From: Drechmeria coniospora
Taxonomy: Eukaryota > Ascomycota > Sordariomycetes > Hypocreales > Ophiocordycipitaceae
NCBI RefSeq assembly: GCF_001625195.1
Contig: NC_054390.1
Location: forward strand, 2,690,027 to 2,754,026
Direction of reading: 5' to 3'
Length of the DNA: 64,000 bases
Made by a program: the position numbers and the translations under genes. This document shows positions 55,116-64,000 of the stretch, one piece after another (position 1 is the first letter of the stretch; each line of letters starts with the position of its first letter). The notes under the pieces are model-generated. The model ran no database searches. It was given only the letters and a program-made list of their open reading frames with translations, and had not been told where the DNA came from.

Positions 55116-57496
55116 GATCGCGGTTCTGGTGATGCTGGATTCGCTTATCGATGTATCGACGAGCGAATGTGATGGCCGGGATGCTGTCGTGGAAGGTCTG
55201 ATTGAATCGCCTGCGGGTTGAGAGCCCAGGCCACCCTAAAATTTCCTGGTAGGGTTTTCGAGCCCTGCGCCCCTCGCATCACGTGGGTGAAGCGCATTTA
55301 CTCTGCTGGCGCTGGCGACTGGCGCCAATTTGTGGGTGGCATGAAAAATTGCCGGTGATTATCCGATCGGACATGCTGTAAAGCGGGGTATGCATTAATG
55401 CAGATTCCTCTTCGATTCCCGGTACTCCGTTCTCCGTACTTAAGTACTGAGAGTAATATTAATTACATGTACGGAGTACTGTACGGAGTACGGAGCATAC
55501 TTAAGTACATCGGAGTAATACTCCGTACTTGATAAGTACGTTAGTACGTATAGTACAAGTATGAAGTATGTAACCTCTTCTCTTTACATGTTCTTGCAAT
55601 TACACCTTCATGTAAGTACTCCGTACTTGCTGTTAATTGCAAAGGTGCTACCGAGGCGTCGACGGAAGCCGAGGGTATTGAGGGAGAACGCCTGCAGCTT
55701 TGCTTTATTAATGAGAGTCAAACAAGGCGTGGCGCTCAAGTCCTCCCTCCGGCAACTGGTCAGAATCAGAAATTCGCCTCCTCCCGCTGGAATATATTCG
55801 GTTTTATCAGGCCATTGTAGTAAGTCGTTGACGACGTCCCTGCAATATTGGAGAGGGTCCTGCAGAAAATAGTACCGAATGTGATATCCTCGATGAAATT
55901 GACGAATAATGGATGAAGCTGTCAATACGCAGGTAGACAGACAGACAGATAGGCAGGCAGGCAGGCAGGGGCAGGAAACAGAGGTAGGGACAAGCGAGGC
56001 ACCCCGGAGGGGATATTTAGTGATCTTTCTGAATATAAATTACAGCTTGTCTAATAATACTGATGGCAGGACTTTGGCTGGATTGGCAATGTTAGCTGCT
56101 ACGGTCACAAAGGGTGCCTTTGCAGCAATACATTCGATCTAGTATAATGGATGGCGGATCTGATAAATCATCCATTTAGTGATGTTCCTCCAACAACGTT
56201 TAGGCGCCTCCTCGATGCTATCACCATTGCGTAGGCGCTTCCTTCGTTCCGACAACCATCTGACCGACCTGGCAGACTTGGAATTGTGTGGCAATGGATG
56301 GGCCATGCATCCCCTTTACTTCCCATAGCGTGTCTATTTGACACAAGGGCCACCCACGTTAGCCCGGGCACTTCTTTCGTCTACAGCCTGTTCTACTGTT
56401 CCCTGGACGTACTGAACTCTCTGGAGCTGGCTGAAGGATACTGATTATGACGACGAACATCCCATCAGGAGTTGTAGGTCGCATCAAGGACTCTGGACTA
56501 CCGCCTTCTCATACTCATACTGCTATTTGTTGGGACTGGTTGGAATAGGTAGGGAGAGTGGGCGACAGGCCAAAACATTGTGTTATTATCTTCCATCTAT
56601 GACCCAAATTCTTTATTTCCAGCGAGATGATTCACATGGGCCGATTGATGCGCCTTTGCCGGAACGAGCAAAGCTACGAGTGTGTTGGTTAGCGGTGAAA
56701 AGAAAGCTAGGTCAATTATCTTGTTCCAAGCTGCAACTAATTTGATTCCCCCAACTCACATCAGTCTCTCGTGTTGTTAGTTTCGCAGGGTGGAGAGTTG
56801 CGATCAGTCCTCGGCTTAAGTCTGCGATGTCAAGCGCATCGCAATACCGCCCAAGTACCTGCCCCTCGATCCTCACCTTATCTCCCTACCGCAGTGGTAT
56901 GGTTGCCTGTACTGAATTACGTATTTCGGCCTACGGAGTACTGTGATTATTACTCCGTACCTTTGCATACCAATGCTTCCCATACCTAACTTGTAAGTAA
57001 GTAATATGTCGTGCCGCAAATTAGCGGTGAGGGTCGAAGTAGCCAATGACGGCTCGACGGCATAGTGGCGCGGCAGCAGCAGCAGCACTCCCGCAGGAAC
57101 CATGTCTCTGCAACCCCGCCAAATCCGCCCCCCAATGCCGCCCATGAATCCCACTGAAGCCCCTGACGGGACGGGCTGGCTGTTGAGGACCCCGCCAAAG
57201 AGCCCACACCAACCTACCTAGGTACCCAGCTGGATTTCATCGCCCCCCTCTAATAATTACAAGCACTCCGCTCAGTACGGCCTATGCATGCGAGCACAAG
57301 TACTTAGGTGTACTTGTAGGCGTAAGTACGGTAAGTAAGTATAGTCAGTACCTCTTCAGACTTCTTGCTGCTACGTACTTGCTTCACTTTCGAGCACGTG
57401 CAGCGCGACAACTTTCCTGCTCCGCCCGTCCCAGCATCGCCAAGAACCAAACCCACCGCCGAACGGTTCTCTAACTCTCCGAGGCATACAGCAAAA
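55116..57496. other. intergenic region: GTAC island, short tandem repeat, orphan frames
   Basis: 2.4 kb. A GTAC/CGGAGTAC island lies at about 55415-55640 and smaller ones near 56930-57000 and 57240-57350. An orphan 105-codon minus frame (55608-55925) and short interrupted frames at 56160-56760 have no recognised family. They may be remnants of a degraded element. A CAGA/CAGG repeat is at 55937-55969. The last 150 bases are the alpha-tubulin promoter and leader. Confidence 0.5.
55937..55969. repeat. CAGA/GGCA tetranucleotide microsatellite
   Basis: Three CAGA-type units followed by about four CAGG units, in the spacer upstream of alpha-tubulin. Confidence 0.85.
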
Positions 57497-59206
57497 ATGA
57501 CCAAGGGCGAGGTGAGTGCTCCTTGATTGTCGAGCGGCGCGACTCCGCGGGGAGCTTACCGACCCCGCGAGTCGCCGTTCTCTCTGGTCGACCTCGTCCA
57601 TTCGCCAGCTGCTAATCGGCACGTACTTGGCAGATCCTTCACCTTCACCTGGGCCAAGCTGGTACTCAGCTCGGCAATGCTGCCTGGGAACTGTACGTGA
57701 ACGCAGATCGACTCTCCGTCCCCAAATTTGGAACCGCCCCCCCGCTGAATACGCATACACAGCTATCTTCTCGAGCACGGCCTCGGTGCCGATGGCAGAC
57801 CTGACCCCAATGCTAAGGACATCGGCGACCCGGGTTCTTTCGAGACTTTCTTCACCGAATCAAGCAACGGAAAGCATGTTCCTCGATCCATATTCATGGA
57901 CCTCGACCCGTCTCCCATAGACGAGATCCGCACTGGTCCCTACCGCCAGCTCTTCCACCCCGAGCTGCTCATCAGCGGCAAGGAGGATGCCGCCAACAAC
58001 TACGCCCGTGGTCATTACACTATTGGCAAGGAGATGGTGGACAACGTCATCGACCGCGTTCGACGTGTTGCCGGTGAGAACCCGCCAGCTGGCCAACAAC
58101 AGACTAACCTTGCACCGAAACGGGTATGTGGCGGTTGTGGTGCTAATTTCATGTCTGCGATTAGACAACTGCCAATCCCTTCAAGGCTTCCTCATCTTTC
58201 ACTCCTTTGGCGGTGGCACCGGCTCTGGCTTCGGCGCGCTCCTCCTCGAGCGGCTCGCTGCCGAGTATGGCAAGAAGACGAAGCTCGAGTTCGCCGTCTA
58301 CCCTTCGCCCCGTACCAACACCGCCGTCGTCGAGCCGTACAACGCCGTTCTGTCTACCCACAGCACCATCGAGAACTCGGATTGCACTTTCCTCGTCGAT
58401 AACGAGGCCGTATATGATATCTGCCGCCGCAACCTCGATATCCCCCGCCCTTCGTACGACCATCTGAACCGTCTGATTGCCCAGGTCGTCAGCTCCATCA
58501 CCTCGTCACTTCGATTCGATGGAGCCCTCAACGTCGATTTGAACGAGTTCCAGACCAACCTTGTCCCCTATCCCCGAATCCACTACCCCCTCATCAGCTA
58601 TGCTCCTGTTGTGTCGGCGTCCAAGAGTGCCCACGAAGGCTTCAAGGTTCACGACCTCACCTTCCAGTGTACGTGGCCCGCAAGACTCGTCCCACAACGT
58701 AGGGGTAGTTCCGCGGCTAACATGAAGCAGGCTTCGAGCCAAACAATCAAATGGTTGTCTGCAACCCCCAGAATGGCAAGTACATGGCCGTTGCGCTTCT
58801 GTATCGCGGCGACGTTGTTCCCCGCGACTGCAATGCCGCCATTGCTGCAATCAAGGCACGAGCATCGTTCAACCTGGTGGAGTGGTGTCCGACAGGCTTC
58901 AAGCTCGGCATCAACTATCAAAAGCCAGTGGCCGTACCTGTCTCTGCCGAGGATGGCGGCCTTGCTTCCGTTGACCGATCCGTGTCCATGCTTTCCAACA
59001 CGACTGCCATTGCCGAGGCCTGGTCCCGCCTTGACCACAAGTTCGACCTTATGCACAGCAAGCGTGCCTTTGTCCACTGGTACGTCGGTGAAGGAATGGA
59101 GGAAGGAGAGTTCACAGAGGCCCGCGAGGACCTTGCTGCGCTCGAGAGGGACTATGAGGAGGTTGCCGCCGAGTCTTTCGATCACGAGGAGGAGGAAGAG
59201 TATTAG
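57497..59206 (+). CDS. TUB1: alpha-tubulin
   Basis: Five exons, 57497-57511, 57634-57692, 57763-58073, 58165-58668 and 58731-59206, give 454 residues. Alpha-tubulin pairs with beta-tubulin to form microtubules. Exon 1 encodes only MTKGE. Exon 2 gives [15 protein letters not shown] of the nucleotide-binding N terminus. The tubulin signature GGGTGSG lies shortly after the third intron ([17 protein letters not shown]). The block [17 protein letters not shown] and C-terminal helices [18 protein letters not shown] are intact. The tail ends EEEEEY with a terminal Tyr, the substrate for detyrosination. Every splice restores an invariant sequence ([26 protein letters not shown]). Many ascomycetes carry two alpha-tubulin genes and I cannot tell which this is. 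It is convergent with NOP12. Confidence 0.97.
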
Positions 59207-59842
59207 ATGGCAAAGGGCAAGCTCGCGATGGAGGACACCTTCGGCACGCTAATCTGGCCTTGATTTTTCTACGGCAACCGGCCCTGGGAAGCTGACGATG
59301 GGCGAGGAGGACGCCGACCCACGACCCCTTAGTCCCCTTGTCCCACAGCAACTCGGAACGTGATGGGGACGGTGTTGTAACAGTTTGGTGCCGTCATTGC
59401 GAATGTATGGACCACATTCCTCCAGGATGGTCACATTCCTCCAGGATGGTATTTTTGGACCTGGCTTCACATAGGCAAGACGATTTCCGGGTTTCTATAC
59501 AAAACGGGCACGCAGGCCTTTTGAAGTTGATACTGCTCCACCAGTCCGTGATCGCGAACCTTTTATCATTTCGGAAATATTTTCATGGAAAGAATCGTGG
59601 TACGAATGCTATTAAGGCGAAGCGCAGTCATACGACTTCCTGCGTGTGGTCCGTGGCCAGCAAGATGTTGGCGGTGATGCCTCTCCAAAGTAGTTTACAA
59701 ACCCTGCCGGACATAAACTGGCGTCTGTCAATGCGTCGAGGCCAAGGCGATCAGAATCACGTAGCAGATAGGTCGACACCCACCCTGCGACCCATAAACC
59801 CTGTATTGAGTTCCATAGCTCATCACTATAGTCGCTTTGTGA
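59207..59842. other. convergent 3' intergenic region
   Basis: 636 bp between alpha-tubulin and NOP12 stops. It contains a perfect 19-bp tandem duplication at 59413-59450. No gene. Confidence 0.5.
59413..59450. repeat. 19-bp perfect tandem duplication
   Basis: The unit CACATTCCTCCAGGATGGT occurs twice head to tail about 210 bp after the alpha-tubulin stop codon, probably in its 3' UTR or just beyond. Confidence 0.95.
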
Positions 59843-61677
59843 TTACTTGGCGCTCTTCTTCTTCCAGTCTTGCGCCCTCCGTGTAGCCCGGGTCACGGGA
59901 CGCCCCTTGCCCTTCTTGCCCTTACCCTTCTTGCCCTTGAGGTCCTTGGATAGGGCGTCCCTTGAAGACGCCCTCCGCCCCTCAAAGACAATCTGTTCGG
60001 GCGTCTTCATGTTGGCTGCCGTGCCGTTGGCATGAGGCTTCTTGCGCTGCAGGAAGGCACCAGCGCGGCCAAGAAGCTTGCTGGCTCGTCCAGCGGCCGC
60101 TTTCTCTTCGGGGGTTGCCTTATGCTTGTACTTGGTATTGCGGCCGTCACTGCTGGCGGCTTCTGCCTTGGCGGCGGCGCGTTCCCGGTTGAGGGCTGTC
60201 TTGCGGGGGTCCTTGGCTCGTGTTACGCGAAGAGCGCGGGGTAGCATCGGGGGGAACTTTTTGCCGTCAAGGAGGACTGCAGATTCAACGTCGTTACCGT
60301 CCTGGAGTGTGATTGTTAGTGAGCTGCAGCATGAAGAAGGAAACATGAAAAACTGACTTGAAACTGCACGTAAGCAAACCCCTTGCCGACTCTTGTCTTA
60401 GGATCCCGCACGACGCGCACATTCTCGACCTTGCCCTGCTTGCTGAATGTCCGCCACAGGCCCTCCTCAACATCCGAGGGAACCTTGTTGCGCTTCTTCT
60501 CGACCGTTTTGCCGTCACTATTCGTATGGACGGCTGTCTCGTCATCGACGAATCCTAGATTACCCACGAAAACGCACCGTTGGTGATCTATCGGACTGGG
60601 ATGCGCAACGCTGTCGACTCGGAGATGCCGGTCCAAGACTTCGGTTCCGTTCAGCTCCGAAACGACCTTGCGGGCCGCAGCAGTGGTGGAGAAGACGGCG
60701 TAGGCATTGGCGGATTTGGTCGTGGCAGCCATGAGAGACTTGGTGATGTAGGCAGCACGTTTAGGCATGGAGCCGGTGGAAAAGGCCACTGAGCGGAAGC
60801 GGATCGATTCCAGAGTCTGGGGCGGCGTTGCCTTCGCGTCGAGCACAGATGACAAATGTTCCATCAGTGTCTTCTTTGCCGACTTGGAGGAGATGGCGTC
60901 CGTGGAGACGTTGCCGAGAAAGACGGTTCGTGACGCCTTCTCCATCTCGGAGACGTTGGGTTCCTGCGTCGCCGTCTCGTGCATGGGCACGTCATCATCC
61001 TCATCCTCAGCGCTGGCATCCTCTCCTTTTCGATCGCTCTTTCCTTCGCTCCTGGGGCGTTTCCCGGCGGGCGAGGGATCGTCATCTTTGGCCAGTTCCG
61101 CCAGGTAATTGGCTTCGAGACCATCGTTGTCGTCTTTCCTCTTGCGCTTCCGCTCTTGCCTCGGTTGCGTCGACTTGACGGCTTCGGCAGCTGTAGCGGC
61201 CTGCTTCTCGTCCTCACCACACTCTTGGCTCTCGTCTTCCTCTACCCTGAGAGGCTCAGAAGCAGTGCCTTCTTCGTCTGTGTATCCGTCGTCAAGTTCC
61301 TCGCTGATTTCGGAGAGTACTTCATCATCCCCCTCCTCCTCATCGTCGTCCGAGTCACTGGATCCCTCTGCAGGCGCCGCCTTCGCTTCCGGCGGCGCAG
61401 TGTAGCGGGACTTGACGGGAGCTTTCACAGGACCTGACTGTGAAAGCGTGAGCGATGGTGGCGTGGAATGAGAGGGGACCGGGCTTGAAGCAACCTACAC
61501 TGGAGGAGAAAAGTGCATCGAGGGTAGGATCGATCGCCTTGGAGGCAACACTCAGCGCAGAGGCTCCTCTGTTTCGAATGTCAGCAAGCGAAGGATGAAT
61601 AACGCAGGATGGAATATTCGCAACATGCGAGGCAGGGGCAGTAAGATCAATTGCAGTCCAACGTACCTTTTCGCCAT
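59843..61677 (-). CDS. NOP12: nucleolar RNA-binding protein NOP12
   Basis: Four exons, 61677-61667, 61568-61501, 61433-60358 and 60301-59843, give 537 residues. Nop12 takes part in 25S rRNA maturation and large-subunit assembly in the nucleolus. After [11 protein letters not shown] comes a long acidic Asp/Glu-rich stretch with Lys-rich clusters (about residues 50-170). The first RRM begins at RTVFLGNVS and the second at [10 protein letters not shown], with the RNP1-type octamer KGFAYVQF at the exon 3 end. The C-terminal tail is very basic ([21 protein letters not shown]), fitting a nucleolar protein. The first exon is 11 nt, only MAK plus two bases. Introns are 98, 67 and 56 nt. The join at VQFQ-DGND completes RRM2. 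It is divergent from the Sds3-like gene. Confidence 0.92.
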
Positions 61678-62583
61678 GGTCCTGGTACCAAAAGTCTCAA
61701 ATTAAATAAGAGTGTGGATAGCGAGGACGATGCTTCGCGCGTATAGAGAGGAGTAGCAAGGAGTAGCAAGGAGTAGGAGTAAGGGCTGGAGCATATAGGG
61801 AATAAGTACAAGCAAATCATGCGCATGTACAATCATATGCTGTATGCTCTGGCTGAAAAAATCATGACGGTTTTCATATGGCCCCCATAATTTTTTTGAG
61901 CCTGTCGACAATCGACTGTACAGTACGGAGTACTCCGTAAGTAACTTTGCAAAGGACCTTACGAGCCTTGTGAGTGGAGGCCCGAAGAATGCGTCATTGG
62001 CTTTACCGCCGCAGCCCGCGCTGCCCCAGTTGCCATTCTGCCGCATCTCACCGCCCCACCCCATAATTTTGCCCGCTCTCGGCTGGTTTTTGGTGCGCTC
62101 GCCGCTTGAGCAGGCACTGCGTGGGTCGCAGCTCAGGGAAAACCAGTAGCCGGGGCGAGCACCATTAGTGGGCTTCAAGTAAGTACCTCTAGGCACTAGG
62201 AATGCGTGGAGCAACCTCATTGCACCCAACTCGCCGCCATCCTCCCATTTCCCTCTGGCTTTGTCGTTCGCCCATCCGCTCGTCGGCCAACTGCCAAATC
62301 CACTGCAAACTCGCTCCTACTCTCCCCATCCTCCTGAGCTCTGCCCTGCACTTCCCGAAAGAGATTTCTCCCGGTATACCTCACTTCTGCATCACTACCT
62401 GGATTACCGACACTTGGCCGCGGCCTTGGCCTTCGCGTGCCGCTTGTCCTTGACGAAGCTGGGCAGTCAACCCTTCTCGCTGACTCGGCGGCCTGCTCAT
62501 CAACGCGAGCCCTCACGAACGAAACGGACGCCCCGAACCGAACAGCTGCGAGGCACGCGCAGCCTTGTCGCCTCGGCGTAGTC
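61678..62583. other. divergent promoter region NOP12 / Sds3-like gene
   Basis: 906 bp between two start codons. It carries a perfect 16-bp GTAC-centred palindrome at 61924-61939 and a GGAGTAGCAA short repeat near 61750-61780. The plus frame stays open upstream of 62584 but is treated as leader because conserved-looking sequence begins after the ATG. Confidence 0.5.
61924..61939. repeat. perfect 16-bp palindrome TACGGAGTACTCCGTA
   Basis: An inverted repeat centred on GTAC in the NOP12/Sds3-like divergent spacer. It is a full-length example of the word that recurs in part throughout the intergenic DNA of this window; a 14-bp version sits at 33869-33882. Confidence 0.9.
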
Positions 62584-64000
62584 ATGGCGGCGACAGATTC
62601 AACGTCGGCCGCCCGGTCACCCGTCGAGGCTGGTGCGGCAGTGGATCTGATGGACAGCAACGTCTCTAGCCCTCTCAGCGAGGTGGGAGATGGCGATGCC
62701 AACGACGAGGAAATCGAGCATCTGCGGCTTGATTCTCGCAACGATGCCGGCGACAATTCTAGCGTCAGCGGCGACGAGGCTCCCCACGACCACAAAGGCG
62801 CCACCGACTCCGATAGCTTTCTCTCGGACGCCGCGTCGGATCTGAACTCGGATGCCAACGACACCGAGGCTGAAACAGAAAGATTATATGACACGCCCAA
62901 GAACCAGAGGCAGCGTGATGTCGTCGTCGACCGCTACAACAATGGTCAGATCTTCGAGAACACACCCAGCAAGCTGCGCAGAACCTCCCGCATGGGTGAC
63001 GGCGACAACGAATCCGACTCTGGCGACGGAGAATCTGTCGCCTCCAGCCGTGTCGAAGGAGCAGAATCCCCTGCGAAGCCTGCCACGACAAACGATACCA
63101 GCGTAGACGAAGACGTCAAGCACGATTCACAGGAACGCAAGCGAAAGCGGCCCCCTGCCGTTGACATTCCCGACCTGGACCAGCCGCTCAGAAAGCGGAC
63201 GTCCTCGTTGGGGCCTCCCGAACCAGATGCCGGTGATGTCACACCGCTGAACGGGGACGATACCATGGTGGCAAATTTGCCGAGCGGCGTCCCATCCGCA
63301 GCCGAGGACGAACCCGACTCGCCATCCAACCGCGACGAAGCCGCCGAGGCACTGGAGCAAGAAGAGAAGGAGACCAAGACGTCGAAGCGAAGCTCTCTGA
63401 CGCGTAAACGCGCATCATCAGACGACGCGGCCGGCGAGGCAGACAGTGACGCTCGGTCCGAGCAGCTGGACGCTGCGGCCGAGGATGATGCAGAGCCGGC
63501 TGAAGGGGAGCTCGAGGGAGATGCCGAGGAGGAGGCGGAAGCGGCGGCGAGAAACATCGAAGAGAGTAAGCCCGCCCAATGTCTCCGTGAATCTGCATCT
63601 GCTCACCGATTGCGCAGTGGAGAGGAAGAACGCGGCGCTCAAGGACTGGTCGCATATCGAGGAAATGTTTGGCGTATTCAGAGAGAGGTGTGTGCCCCAC
63701 CCGTCGACCCTGTGTCCGTCGTCGTCTGCTTGCTGACTGACGACGCTTGGCAGACTCTACCGAGATCGACTTCAACAATTGGAAGAGGAAGAGCGCTCGT
63801 TGCTGGCCGACGAACCGACGCACTTTGATTATCTGAACATGAAGAAGTGCATCGATGACCGGTTGAACAGGCGACTGCAGGAGATTGAGACGGAGTATGA
63901 GCTGCAGCTGAAAGCCAACGAACGACGGACGATAGCACAGCGGGCGCAAATTTGGAGCCAGTTCTTCCAGGCGGTTCGCGAGAGGAGAGAGCAGGCACTG
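62584..64000 (+). CDS. Sds3/Dep1-like subunit of Rpd3L histone deacetylase complex (3' end outside window)
   Basis: Three exons are visible, 62584-63565, 63618-63687 and 63754 to the window edge; the gene continues beyond 64000. Sds3-family proteins (PF08598) scaffold the Rpd3/Sin3 histone deacetylase complex and so act in transcriptional silencing in the nucleus. The first 325 residues are Asp/Glu/Ser-rich, with basic patches (ERKRKRPP, KRSSLTRKR), and likely disordered. The conserved part starts at the exon 2 join: MERKNAALKDWSHIEEMFGV, then RERLYRDRLQQLEEEERSLL, YLNMKKCIDDRLNRR and IAQRAQIWSQFFQAVRERRE, a long coiled coil typical of the family. The introns (52 and 66 nt) both restore this helix. 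Dep1 and Sds3 share the fold and cannot be separated from this fragment. Confidence 0.85.

Overview
The window is nuclear DNA of a filamentous ascomycete, most likely a sordariomycete and possibly a member of the Hypocreales. The evidence is the gene content (C6 zinc-cluster regulator, Atg11, Mid2-like cell-surface protein, N-terminally anchored multicopper oxidase, fungal complex I subunit). Short introns of about 50-125 bp, with GTRAGT-type donors and CTRAC-like branch sites, point the same way. No bacterial, plasmid, phage or CRISPR feature was seen. I support twenty protein genes. Most are spliced, and exon joins were worked out by eye and checked for reading-frame closure. No tRNA, rRNA or transposon was recognised.

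Layout. 1-10.4 kb: secreted acid phosphatase (-), membrane-anchored multicopper oxidase (+), C6 transcription factor (-). 12.6-19.3 kb: fringe-like glycosyltransferase, Ubp16-like deubiquitinase and F-box protein, all (-). 20.3-26.3 kb: ATG11 (-), divergent from a CENP-H-like kinetochore gene (+). 26.3-35.3 kb: a gene desert of about 9 kb, saturated with GTAC-containing palindromes and ending in the repeat-rich leader of NHP6. 35.3-45.8 kb: NHP6 (+), a conserved fungal gene with ten exons (+), phosphoglucomutase (-), oligoribonuclease (-) and a Gfo/Idh/MocA oxidoreductase (+). 46.1-51 kb: Mid2-like single-pass membrane protein (-) and Nudix protein (-). 52.9-64 kb: a dense housekeeping block with complex I 17.8 kDa subunit (+), RPS15 (-), alpha-tubulin (+), NOP12 (-) and an Sds3-like HDAC-complex gene cut by the right edge (+).

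The genes do not form one pathway and there is no secondary-metabolite backbone enzyme, so this is ordinary chromosomal sequence. The right-hand block serves translation, ribosome biogenesis, the cytoskeleton and respiration. The left part is richer in secreted or membrane proteins and regulators.

The strongest unexplained signal is non-coding. Nearly every long intergenic stretch carries islands of short inverted-repeat words built on GTAC (GTACTCCGTAC, GTACATGTAC, AAGTACTT), which are rare inside genes. Other points of interest are a 474-codon gene that looks broken in six-frame translation but closes perfectly with nine introns, two candidate GC-AG introns, in-frame stop-free introns, start-codon micro-exons and hexanucleotide arrays in several 5' leaders.
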